Positions 51,330 to 64,000 of a stretch of 64,000 nt of DNA are shown here, piece by piece (positions within the stretch are counted from its first letter, which is position 1; the number at the start of each line of letters is the position of its first letter). The notes below the pieces were generated by a model, which was not told the DNA's origin, searched no databases, and was given only the letters and a program-made list of their open reading frames with translations. The DNA comes from Alphaproteobacteria bacterium. Lineage in GTDB: Bacteria > Pseudomonadota > Alphaproteobacteria > GCA-2746255. The translations under genes were made by a program, and so were the position numbers. The DNA lies in the NCBI GenBank assembly GCA_021296325.1, contig JAGWAR010000001.1, forward strand, positions 277,159 to 341,158, in the 5' to 3' direction.

Positions 51330-52289
51330 TCAAGGATGGCCCGGTCCCGAAGGGCTTTTCGTGGCTTCCCGCAGGGAAAGCGCATCGAGCACTTCGTCCG
51401 GTGTCAGTGTGGCCAGGGTCCCCCGCCTCAAAACCGTCACCTGGCGGCCCCGGGGCGCGCAAAGCGCAGGATCGGAAGCGCCGGAGAAAAGGGCGACGGC
51501 GGGGCAGCCGGCGGTCGCGATCAGATGCATCGGCCCGGTGTCGTTGCCCACCGCCGCTTTCGCTTGGCGGGCGAGTGCGGCGATGTCGAAAAGGTTTGTC
51601 TGGCCGGCAAGGTTCACCGCTTGCGGGCAGGCTTTGGCGATTGCTGCAAGGGCTTTCGCCTCGGCCGCCGTGCCGAGCAGGACCGGGGTCAAACCGCGCT
51701 CGGCGAGCAGCCCGGCAAGGGCGGCGTACCCCGCCTCCGGCCAGCGCTTTTCCGGGCGGTGAGGGGCTCCGCCCGGCACGAAAAGCACGTAAGGTTCGGG
51801 TAGCTGAAAACGCGACACATCGGCCGTCATCCAGTCAACGGAAGCAACGGGCACGTCCGCAATCCCTGCCATTTGCAACTGTTCCGTCTGGCGTTCGACG
51901 GTGTGCTGGAAATCGCGCTTCGGATTGGCGTGAGGGTGCGAACAGCCGCGCGCGATGCCGGACCATTCCGGAAATGGGCCCGGGAAAAAGAGGGAAAAAT
52001 AAAAACCGCTGCGGTCCGATGTCTGCAGATCGTAGACTCGATCGAAACGGGCTTCGCGAAGCTGCGCACGAAGCCGCAACCAGTCGGGGACCTGCCAAAG
52101 CTTTGGTCGCCGATCCAGCCAGACCGAATCGAAACAGCCGCACCGTTCGGCCATTTCCCGAAAAGGTGCGGTCGTAAGCAGCGTGATTTCCGCATTTTCG
52201 TGGTGGCGGCGGATGGCCGCGAAGGGACCCAACGCCTGCAGAAAGTCACCAAGCGCGCCGAGCTTGATCACAAGCACGCGGCCTGTCAT
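51330..52289 (-). CDS. Glycosyltransferase family 9 (heptosyltransferase-like)
   Basis: Start MTGRVLVIKLGALGDFLQALGPFAAIRRHH; AAVGNDTGPMHLIATAGCPAVALFSGASDP. Confidence 0.9.
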   Translation of the reverse strand: MTGRVLVIKLGALGDFLQALGPFAAIRRHHENAEITLLTTAPFREMAERCGCFDSVWLDRRPKLWQVPDWLRLRAQLREARFDRVYDLQTSDRSGFYFSLFFPGPFPEWSGIARGCSHPHANPKRDFQHTVERQTEQLQMAGIADVPVASVDWMTADVSRFQLPEPYVLFVPGGAPHRPEKRWPEAGYAALAGLLAERGLTPVLLGTAAEAKALAAIAKACPQAVNLAGQTNLFDIAALARQAKAAVGNDTGPMHLIATAGCPAVALFSGASDPALCAPRGRQVTVLRRGTLATLTPDEVLDALSLREATKSPSGPGHP

Positions 52290-53461
52290 GCGACGGGCTC
52301 CTCGCCCAGCACCTCGCGGTAGACGTTCAACGTCGCCTTGCACATGGCTTTGTTCGAGTAATGCTGGACGATGTGTTCCCGCGCCCTGGCGGCCAGACGA
52401 TCCCTTGCCTTCGGCTCGAACCCGAGCGCCCAGGCCAGTGCCTCGGCGAGTTTCTTGGCGTCCCCCGGTGGCGACAGCCAGCCCGTTTCACCGGGTAGCA
52501 CCGTCTCCTGGGCGGCCCCGTGGTCGGTCGCCACCACCGGTCTGCCCATGGCCTGGGCTTCGGCGACGACGCGCCCGAAGGCCTCCGGGTCCGTCGAGGC
52601 GGAAACGACAACGTCCGCCAGCATGTAAGCGGCCGGCATGTCCTTGCAGTTGTCGGTGATTTTGATGATGTCGGAAAGGCCGCGTTTCACGATCAGCTGC
52701 TCAAGCTCTTTCCGGTAGCTGGTCCGGCCCTGATCGGAACCGGCGAGGCGGCACTGCACGTCCTTCCGCCCAAGCGCGGCCAGCGCCTCGATCAGGACGC
52801 GCTGTCCCTTCCAGCGCGTGAGCCTTCCCGGCAACAGGATGACCGGCGCGTCGTCGCGCAATTGCCATTGGCGGGAAAGCTGGATGATTCGTTCGGGACT
52901 GACCCGGGCAGGGTCGAAGACGTCCAGTTTCACCCCGCGCGGGATGACGCGAAGCTTGCCTGGCTCCACGCCATAGATGCGGCGCATGTGCCCGGCAATG
53001 AATTCGGAAATGGCGATGACGCGCTCGCCCTTGGTCATGACGGCGTTGTAGTGGCGCTTCGCCCAATTGTGGGCCGAATAGGTGCCGTGAAAGGTGGTCA
53101 CGAAATGGCAATGCGCACGTTTTGCCGCGTAGAAAGCGCTCCAGGCAGGGGCGCGGCTTCGCGCATGCAGGATATCGATGCCGTGGGCTTCGATCAGGGC
53201 GGCCAGCCGCGCCACGTTTCGGTACATGACAAGGGGATTCTTGCTATCGAGCGGCAGCGTGAAATGCGTGGCCCCCGCCCGTTCGACCTCGTGCTGCATG
53301 GGGCCGCCGGCAGAGGCAACCAGCGGCGTCCAGCCGGCATCGCGGAGTGCGGCGGCGATCTCGACGGTGCCACGCTCGACACCACCGGCTACGAGCGCCG
53401 GCAGAACCTGCAAGACGACCGGCGCACGCGTTTTCGTAGCTCCGGTCTTCGCACTCGACAT
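52286..53461 (-). CDS. Glycosyltransferase family 4 protein
   Basis: VLQVLPALVAGGVERGTVEIAAAL; ILLPGRLTRWKGQRVLIEALAALG; DPEAFGRVVAEAQAMGRPVVATDHGAAQETVL. Confidence 0.93.
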   Translation of the reverse strand: MSSAKTGATKTRAPVVLQVLPALVAGGVERGTVEIAAALRDAGWTPLVASAGGPMQHEVERAGATHFTLPLDSKNPLVMYRNVARLAALIEAHGIDILHARSRAPAWSAFYAAKRAHCHFVTTFHGTYSAHNWAKRHYNAVMTKGERVIAISEFIAGHMRRIYGVEPGKLRVIPRGVKLDVFDPARVSPERIIQLSRQWQLRDDAPVILLPGRLTRWKGQRVLIEALAALGRKDVQCRLAGSDQGRTSYRKELEQLIVKRGLSDIIKITDNCKDMPAAYMLADVVVSASTDPEAFGRVVAEAQAMGRPVVATDHGAAQETVLPGETGWLSPPGDAKKLAEALAWALGFEPKARDRLAARAREHIVQHYSNKAMCKATLNVYREVLGEEPVA

Positions 53462-53532
53462 GCGCTGGCTCCTTGACGGACGATCCCAGGGAACTTCTTA
53501 TGCTCCGACGTCTGGACTTTTGAAACGAAACG

Positions 53533-54297
53533 ATGCCGGAAACGACGGAACCGCAGACTTTACCACGCACAGGCGGCGCGACAATCGCCTATCACCGCCT
53601 TTCGGGAAAAACGCCCGGCGTCGTTTTTCTGGGCGGATTCGGTTCCGACATGACGGGCACGAAGGCGCTTGCCGTGGAGGCCTTCTGCAAAACGCGCGGC
53701 CATGCCTGTCTTCGTTTCGACTACCAGGGGCATGGGCAGTCCTCGGGCGACTTCACCGATGGGACGATCGGAAGCTGGACGGAGGATGCGCTTGCTGCGT
53801 TCGATGCGTGCACGGAAGGGCCACAGGTACTGGTCGGGTCCAGCATGGGCGGCTGGATCATGCTGCTCGTGGCGCTGGCGCGAAAAGACCGGGTTGCCGG
53901 GCTTCTCGGCATCGCCGCCGCGCCGGATTTCACGGAGGATTTGATCGGGGAGAAGCTGAACGCGGCACAACGTGCCGCCTTGGCCCGCGATGGCTTCTTC
54001 GACGTGGCGAGCGACGATGCGGAAACGCCGACTCGGATCACGCAAAAGCTGATCGAGGAAGGAAAGGCGCATCTGCTGCTGCGTCAGGCCATTCCGCTGG
54101 ATTGCCCGGTCTGGCTTTTGCACGGCATGGCGGACGCGGACGTGCCGTGGGAAACCTCGCTCAGGCTGTTGAACCGGCTGCAATCGGACGACGTCACGGC
54201 AACCTTCATCCGGCATGGCGACCATCGTCTGTCGGGAGAAGACGATATCCGGCGTCTCGAGCAAACGCTCGGCGCGCTATTGGATTCAGTTGCCTAG
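53533..54297 (+). CDS. Alpha/beta hydrolase
   Basis: GVVFLGGFGSDMTGTKALAVEAFC; CLRFDYQGHGQSSG; VLVGSSMGGWIMLLVA. Confidence 0.9.
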   Translation: MPETTEPQTLPRTGGATIAYHRLSGKTPGVVFLGGFGSDMTGTKALAVEAFCKTRGHACLRFDYQGHGQSSGDFTDGTIGSWTEDALAAFDACTEGPQVLVGSSMGGWIMLLVALARKDRVAGLLGIAAAPDFTEDLIGEKLNAAQRAALARDGFFDVASDDAETPTRITQKLIEEGKAHLLLRQAIPLDCPVWLLHGMADADVPWETSLRLLNRLQSDDVTATFIRHGDHRLSGEDDIRRLEQTLGALLDSVA

Positions 54298-55176
54298 GGA
54301 TGCGGCCAAAATAGCGTTCAGGCCGGCCTCGTAATCCGCGTAACGCAGCACGACGCCGAGTTCCCGTTTTATGCGGTCGTTGCGCACGCGTTTGTTGTCG
54401 GCGTAGAAGCTTCGCGCCATGTCGGAAAGATCGGCGTCTTCGAAGGCGACGAGAGGCGGTGGCGGCATGCCAAGCAGGCGTGCGGCAAACGTTACGACGT
54501 CTTCCGGCGCCGCCGGTTTGTCGTCGCAGACGTTGTAGATGCGGCCCGCCTTCGGCGCCGCCATCGATCGCAGCAGCGTCTCGGCCAGGTCGTCGACATG
54601 GATGCGTGAAAAGACCTGACCGGGTTTTCGGATGCGTTTGGCGCGGCCTTGCCGCAGGGCCTCCAGGGCGCTTCGGCCCGGCCCGTAGATGCCGGCCAGG
54701 CGAAAGACGTGAACGGCAAGGCCGGCTTTTTCGCCGAGGGCGAGCCAGGCGCGTTCGGCCTCGGCGCGGCGCCGGCCGCGCATGCCGGTCGGGCGCAGGG
54801 TGGAATCCTCGTCCACCCATTCGCCGCTGCGATCCCCATAGACCCCGGTCGTCGAGAGATAACCGACCCAGCGCAAACCGGAAAGGCCGGCAAGGTCCTC
54901 GGCGTGATGGCGAAGCACCGGGTCGCCGCGGACATCCGGCGGCACGGAAGAAAGTACATGCGTTACGCTAGCCAGGGGATGTTTCGCAGGGGCGAGCGGG
55001 GCCGTCCCATCGAAGGGCAGGGCTTCAATCCCGGCGGCCTGCAACCCGGCGCAGGTCCCTGCCGTTCGGGCCGTGCCGAGAACGTGCCAGCCGCGCGCGC
55101 CGAGACGCCGGGCCAGCGTCCGGGCGCTGTAGCCGAGGCCGAAGCAGAAAAGCCGCCCTTGTGCCGGATCGTTCAT
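54286..55176 (-). CDS. NAD-dependent epimerase/dehydratase (SDR) family protein
   Basis: Start MNDPAQGRLFCFGLGYSARTLARRLGARGWHVLGTAR; YLSTTGVYGDRSGEWVDED; FRLAGIYGPGRS. Confidence 0.87.
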   Translation of the reverse strand: MNDPAQGRLFCFGLGYSARTLARRLGARGWHVLGTARTAGTCAGLQAAGIEALPFDGTAPLAPAKHPLASVTHVLSSVPPDVRGDPVLRHHAEDLAGLSGLRWVGYLSTTGVYGDRSGEWVDEDSTLRPTGMRGRRRAEAERAWLALGEKAGLAVHVFRLAGIYGPGRSALEALRQGRAKRIRKPGQVFSRIHVDDLAETLLRSMAAPKAGRIYNVCDDKPAAPEDVVTFAARLLGMPPPPLVAFEDADLSDMARSFYADNKRVRNDRIKRELGVVLRYADYEAGLNAILAASLGN

Positions 55177-55186
55177 CGTGGCGTGG

Positions 55187-55855
55187 CTAGAAGTCCGGAT
55201 CCGCATAGGCCTTCGGAGGCGGCATGCCGGGGATGTGATCGGCCAGCAGGGGGCGGAAGGAGGGCCTGGATTTGACGCGCGCGTACCAATCCTTTGCCGC
55301 CGGGTGGTCCTTCCAGGGCACGTCCCCCAGATAGTCCACCGTCGAAAGCTGTGCCGCGGCGGCAATGTCGGCCAGCGAAAAAAACTCGCCGCCTAGCCAG
55401 TCCCTGCGTTCCGTGAGGTAACCGATATAGTCGAGGTGGTAGTGAACGTTCGCGAGGCCCGCACGAATGGCGTTCGAATCCGGTTCGCCAAGGCCGAGGA
55501 ACCGTTTCATGACCTTCTCGCCTTCGAGGTTCATCGTCACCTCGTGGTAGAACTTCGTGTCGAACCAAGCGGCAAGCCTGCGCACTTCGGCCCGCGGGAA
55601 AGGGCCTGCACCAATCAGGGAAGGGTCCGGGTAGACCTCGTCCAGATATTCGCAAATCGCGTCGCTGTCGGCCAGCGCGGTGCCGTCTTCTTCGACCAGT
55701 ACGGGCACGTTGCCGGCCGGGTTCATGGCCAGAAAGGCGCGGCGGCGTTCCCAAACCTGTTCGACCTGCATCCCGAACTCCAGCTTCTTTTCCTTCAGCG
55801 CGATCCGCACCTTGCGTGAGAAAGGCGAAAGCCAGAGATGGTAAAGGGTGCGCAT
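55187..55855 (-). CDS. Glutathione S-transferase family protein
   Basis: MRTLYHLWLSPFSRKVRIALKEKKLEF; NPAGNVPVLVEEDGTALADSDAICEYLDE; LADIAAAAQLSTVDYLGDV. Confidence 0.93.
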   Translation of the reverse strand: MRTLYHLWLSPFSRKVRIALKEKKLEFGMQVEQVWERRRAFLAMNPAGNVPVLVEEDGTALADSDAICEYLDEVYPDPSLIGAGPFPRAEVRRLAAWFDTKFYHEVTMNLEGEKVMKRFLGLGEPDSNAIRAGLANVHYHLDYIGYLTERRDWLGGEFFSLADIAAAAQLSTVDYLGDVPWKDHPAAKDWYARVKSRPSFRPLLADHIPGMPPPKAYADPDF

Positions 55856-55923
55856 GGCCGAACTTTACCGCAAGGGATGGCGCGATGAACAGCCGGGGAA
55901 AGGCCGGTTAAGGCTTGCGCGCT

Positions 55924-60459
<4,536 letters not shown>

Positions 60460-60487
60460 CTTTTGCAACGCGCTTTTCCTTTTGCCC

Positions 60488-61945
60488 TTAGGACACCATG
60501 GCAAGTTTTTGTGCCGGGCGTCCCTCGCCCGCCGTTCCCGCCTGAAGGTAGGCATCAATGTTTTCCGCGGCGTCTCGTCCATCGCGGATACCCCAGACAA
60601 CTAGCGAAGCGCCGCGCACGATGTCTCCGGCGGCAAACACGCCATCTAGGTTTGTCATCATCGTGCGAAAATCGATCTTGATCGTGCCCCAGCGACTGAC
60701 CTCCAGCTCCGGAACACCGAAAAGGGTAGGCACTTCTTCCGGATCGAATCCCAACGCCTTCACGATCAGGTCCGCTTCCAGCGTGAAATGAGATTCAGGG
60801 ATTGGCTGCGGCGTCTGGCGGCCGGTTGCGTCCGCGTCGCCCAGATGCATGCGCACGGCACGTACGCCCGAGGCCTCGCCGTTGCCGAGAAACGCCTCCG
60901 GCGCGGAAAGCCAGATGAATTCGACGCCCTCTTCTTCGGCGTGGCGGACTTCGCGTTGGGAGCCCGGCATGTTCGTGCGGTCGCGCCGGTACAGGCACTT
61001 CACGGAGGTAGCTCCCTGGCGGACGGCGGTGCGCACGCAGTCCATCGCCGTATCACCACCGCCGATGACCACGACGCGTTTTCCATCCGCGTTCAGCGTG
61101 CCGTCGTCGAAAAGCGGCACCGTATCACCAAGGCCCTTGCGGTTGCTGGCAATCAAATAGTCAAGCGCCTGAAAGATGTTCTCAAGGCCAGCGCCAGGAA
61201 TCGAAATATCCCTCGCCTTGTAAACGCCCGTTGCGATCAGGATGGCGTCGTGCCGTTTCTGAAGATCGGCCAAACTTGTGTCGCGGCCCACCTCGAAGTT
61301 CCGGTGAAAGACGACATTGCCTTTCTCCAGAAGATCGACGCGGCGTTCGACGACCCACTTCTCGAGTTTAAAATTCGGAATGCCATAGATCAGCAGGCCG
61401 CCGATCCGGTCGTAACGGTCGTAGACGTGTACCTGATAACCCTTGCGGCGAAGCTGTTCGGCGGCGGCCATGCCGGCCGGTCCGCCCCCGATGATGCCGA
61501 CGGATTGTTCGCGTTCGCGTTTCGGCATCGGCGGCTTGACGAGTCCCATCTCGAAGGCGGTATCCGTAATGTATTTTTCGACCGAGCCGATCGTGACCGA
61601 ATCGAAGCCCTTCTCGATCACGCAATTGCCTTCGCAGAGCCGGTCCTGCGGGCAGATGCGGCCACAGATCTCGGGCAGGTTGTTCGTCGCCGAAGAGACC
61701 TCGTAGGCCTCTTCGATCCGGCCCTCGGCGGTGAGCTTCAGCCAGTCGGGAATGTTGTTCGAGACCGGGCAATGGATCTGGCAGAAGGGAATCCCGCACT
61801 GGGAACAGCGGCTGGCCTGCTGGGCCGCCCTGTCCGGATCGTATTCCCCGAAGATCTCCTGGAAATCCTGGCGGCGAGCGTCAACGTCCCGCTTGTCGGG
61901 GAAGCGCTGGCCGAGATTACCGAATTTGAGCATGCGTTGCGCCAT
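60488..61945 (-). CDS. gltD: Glutamate synthase small subunit
   Basis: CSQCGIPFCQIHCPVSNNIPDWL; GRICPQDRLCEGNCVIE; VGIIGGGPAGMAAAEQLRRKG; VVVIGGGDTAMDCVRTA. Confidence 0.96.
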   Translation of the reverse strand: MAQRMLKFGNLGQRFPDKRDVDARRQDFQEIFGEYDPDRAAQQASRCSQCGIPFCQIHCPVSNNIPDWLKLTAEGRIEEAYEVSSATNNLPEICGRICPQDRLCEGNCVIEKGFDSVTIGSVEKYITDTAFEMGLVKPPMPKREREQSVGIIGGGPAGMAAAEQLRRKGYQVHVYDRYDRIGGLLIYGIPNFKLEKWVVERRVDLLEKGNVVFHRNFEVGRDTSLADLQKRHDAILIATGVYKARDISIPGAGLENIFQALDYLIASNRKGLGDTVPLFDDGTLNADGKRVVVIGGGDTAMDCVRTAVRQGATSVKCLYRRDRTNMPGSQREVRHAEEEGVEFIWLSAPEAFLGNGEASGVRAVRMHLGDADATGRQTPQPIPESHFTLEADLIVKALGFDPEEVPTLFGVPELEVSRWGTIKIDFRTMMTNLDGVFAAGDIVRGASLVVWGIRDGRDAAENIDAYLQAGTAGEGRPAQKLAMVS

Positions 61946-62258
61946 GGTGGGGCGTTAGCACCTCCCTTTGTGAGCCCAGTTCCTCCGCCCACCGTCCGAA
62001 TTTTTGGATTCTTGTTGGAAATCGATGCGAAGGCCATAAACTATGGCAATATTATTTACCTACTGCAAGGGAATTTCACGCAAACTACATAAAATTATTG
62101 CTAATTAACAGGCATACCGGGCTATTTAGTACAAAAATAGGACTATGTGATCTATCCAGCAGAAATAACAGGAAAATTACCGTCCCGTGAATTTTTGCGT
62201 GTCTTGGCAGGGGGGATGCCCCATGCTGACGCCGTCTTCGCCGAGGAGGTAGCCCGCC

Positions 62259-63077
62259 TTGATTCTGTGGCATATCGTCGTTCTTGCCCTGGTTCAGGGC
62301 ATCACCGAATTCCTGCCCATCAGTTCCCAAGCCCACCTGATCCTGACCTCGAAGGGGATGGGCTGGCAGGACCAGGGCCTGTTGATCGACGTGGCGCTTC
62401 ACGTCGGCACCCTGGCCGCCGTCCTGCTCTATTTCTGGCAGGACGTCTGGCGCATGCTCAAGGGGCTGGGCAACGCCCTGAGCGGGACGATGAACGACGG
62501 CGCCAGACTGGCACTGCAGGTGGTCCTGGCCACCCTGCCGGTTGTGGCGGCCGGCTATTTCCTGATCGATCATGCGGCAAGCCTTCGCGATCCACTCGTG
62601 ATCGGCTGGGCGACCCTGGGCTTCGGGATTCTGCTGTACTTGGCCGATCGCCTGGGTTTGCGCATTCGGCGGGTCGAGCATATGAGCTTCGCCGGCGCCT
62701 TCGTCATTGGCCTTGCCCAGATCGGGGCCCTGGTGCCGGGGGCCAGCCGTTCCGGCGTCACGATGACGGCGGCTCGCATGCTTGGCTTCGAGCGGGAAGA
62801 GGCGGCCCGGTTTTCCCTGCTGCTGGCCATCCCGGCGATCATCGCCGCCGGCACGCTGGAAGGTATTCATCTATACGAGGCGGAGGACGTCACGCTCACC
62901 CGGGACGCGGTCGTGGCGGCCGGCTTTGCCTTTCTTTCGGCGCTGATCGCCATTGCGTTGATGATGCGCTGGCTTCGGCGGGCCAGCTTCACGCCCTTCG
63001 TGCTGTACCGGGTCGTGCTGGGCGGTGGTCTGCTTGCTTTTGTCTATTGGGGACTTTTGCCGAGCGAGTGGTTCTAG
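62259..63077 (+). CDS. uppP: Undecaprenyl-diphosphatase (BacA family)
   Basis: VLALVQGITEFLPISSQAHLIL; LVPGASRSGVTMTAARMLGFEREEAARFSLLLAIPAI; TTG start with GAGGAGGT upstream. Confidence 0.96.
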   Translation: MILWHIVVLALVQGITEFLPISSQAHLILTSKGMGWQDQGLLIDVALHVGTLAAVLLYFWQDVWRMLKGLGNALSGTMNDGARLALQVVLATLPVVAAGYFLIDHAASLRDPLVIGWATLGFGILLYLADRLGLRIRRVEHMSFAGAFVIGLAQIGALVPGASRSGVTMTAARMLGFEREEAARFSLLLAIPAIIAAGTLEGIHLYEAEDVTLTRDAVVAAGFAFLSALIAIALMMRWLRRASFTPFVLYRVVLGGGLLAFVYWGLLPSEWF

Positions 63078-63089
63078 GCGCGTCTTGCC

Positions 63090-64000
63090 TCAAGCCAGAT
63101 TGAAGGTCCGCCGGCGTCCGCCGGGGCAAAACCGGGCAAGATCGTCCGGCAGCACCGCGGCAAGCGGCGTCGGGGTAATTCCGAGATCGGCAAAGGTTTT
63201 GACGTTTCTGCCGACGACGTTGTCGCGCTCCAGAAGACGCACCTGGTCACGCGTGAGCAACGGCCTCGGCAGGATCTCCAGGAAAAAGGCACCCAGGCGC
63301 GCTGCCCAGAAAGGAACCGGGACCAGCAGGCGGCGACGCTCGATCGTTTCCAGCATCCGTTCCATCAGCTCGCGGAAGGTAAAAACCTGTGGCCCGCCCA
63401 GCTCGAAGGTTTCGCCCGCGTGACCATCAAGCACGCCGGCAATGGCCTTGGCGATATCCAGTACGTAGACCGGCTGCATGCGTGTCTTGCCGCCGCCGAT
63501 CAAGGGCAACGCCGGCGCCAGGCAGGCGAGGGAGGCAAACCGATTGAAGAAATTGTCTTCCGGTCCGAAGACGACGCTGGGCCGAAGGAGAACGGTCTTG
63601 GGAAACGCCTCGCGGACGGCCGCTTCGCCCTCGGCTTTCGTCCGGGCGTAACGTGCGGGGGAGTCGGGATCGGCGCCAATCGCCGAAATTTGGATCAGCG
63701 AGCGCACCTTCGCCTGCCTAGCGGCTTGGGCGATGCGGCGGGCGCCTTCCACGTGGACGGCCTGAAACGTCTGGCGGCCCGATTCGTAAAGGAGGCCAAC
63801 GAGATTAATGACGGCGTCCGCGCCGTCGATGGCGCGGGCAACCGACGCGTCGTCCCGGACGTTGGTCTGAAGCGGGACGATCTGGCCTACGTCGCCAAGC
63901 GGCTTGAGAAACGCCGCCGCTTCCGGGTCGCGCACGGCGATTCGAAGGCGCGTGCCCTTGGCTGCCAGTTGTCGCACCGCATGGCGCCCAAGAAAACCGG
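63090..64000 (-). CDS. Complex I NDUFA9 subunit-like NAD(P)-binding protein, 5' end beyond window
   Basis: Frame stays open to the window edge (GFLGRHAVRQLAAKGTRLRIAVRDPEAAAFL); DADAVINLVGLLYESGRQTFQAVHVEGARRIAQAA; LLRPSVVFGPEDNFFNRFA. Confidence 0.88.
   Translation of the reverse strand, partial: GFLGRHAVRQLAAKGTRLRIAVRDPEAAAFLKPLGDVGQIVPLQTNVRDDASVARAIDGADAVINLVGLLYESGRQTFQAVHVEGARRIAQAARQAKVRSLIQISAIGADPDSPARYARTKAEGEAAVREAFPKTVLLRPSVVFGPEDNFFNRFASLACLAPALPLIGGGKTRMQPVYVLDIAKAIAGVLDGHAGETFELGGPQVFTFRELMERMLETIERRRLLVPVPFWAARLGAFFLEILPRPLLTRDQVRLLERDNVVGRNVKTFADLGITPTPLAAVLPDDLARFCPGGRRRTFNLA

Noticed and set aside
60788-62092. 434-aa plus-strand ORF
   Set aside because: Antisense to gltD; no recognisable domain.
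62147-63103. 318-aa plus-strand ORF
   Set aside because: Overlaps uppP in another frame; the UppP translation is clearly the coding frame.

Overview
GC-rich chromosomal window, most consistent with an alphaproteobacterium, possibly Rhodospirillales-like (inferred from the gene repertoire: DUF2336 protein, CarD, NDUFA9-like protein, fdxA, GGT). It is densely packed with mostly housekeeping genes. Main blocks: (i) ffh (5' part, with an apparent frameshifting deletion), a 4Fe-4S protein, dapF-mtaB-ftsY; (ii) PQQ-type sugar dehydrogenase, DUF2336 protein and PAS histidine kinase; (iii) tkt-pgk with no gap gene between them; (iv) a ~12 kb surface-glycan locus (13.6-25.7 kb) with an LPG-synthase/flippase-like membrane protein, a methyltransferase-GT2 fusion, three more methyltransferases, an O-antigen-ligase-like protein, a MurJ/Wzx-like flippase, two GT4 enzymes and an asparagine synthetase; (v) amino-acid dehydrogenase, tRNA-Arg(CCT), PagL-like deacylase, prolyl iminopeptidase, nuclease, CarD, fdxA, TerB, GGT, panB-panC, gpt, an OmpA-like lipoprotein, tRNA-Arg(ACG), Bax-inhibitor-1 protein; (vi) a compact queuosine cluster (queC, queE, queD, queF, tgt, queA, queG); (vii) the thrS-infC-rpmI-rplT-pheS-pheT translation operon, where infC appears to start at a non-canonical AUA codon and is truncated in the ORF track; (viii) GT9/GT4 glycosyltransferases, hydrolase, epimerase, GST, gltD-gltB, uppP and a truncated NDUFA9-like gene. 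I saw no CRISPR array, rRNA, transposase, integrase or prophage. Nothing here is clearly a new biological system. The glycan locus and a few regulatory or repeat signals are the best candidates for follow-up.
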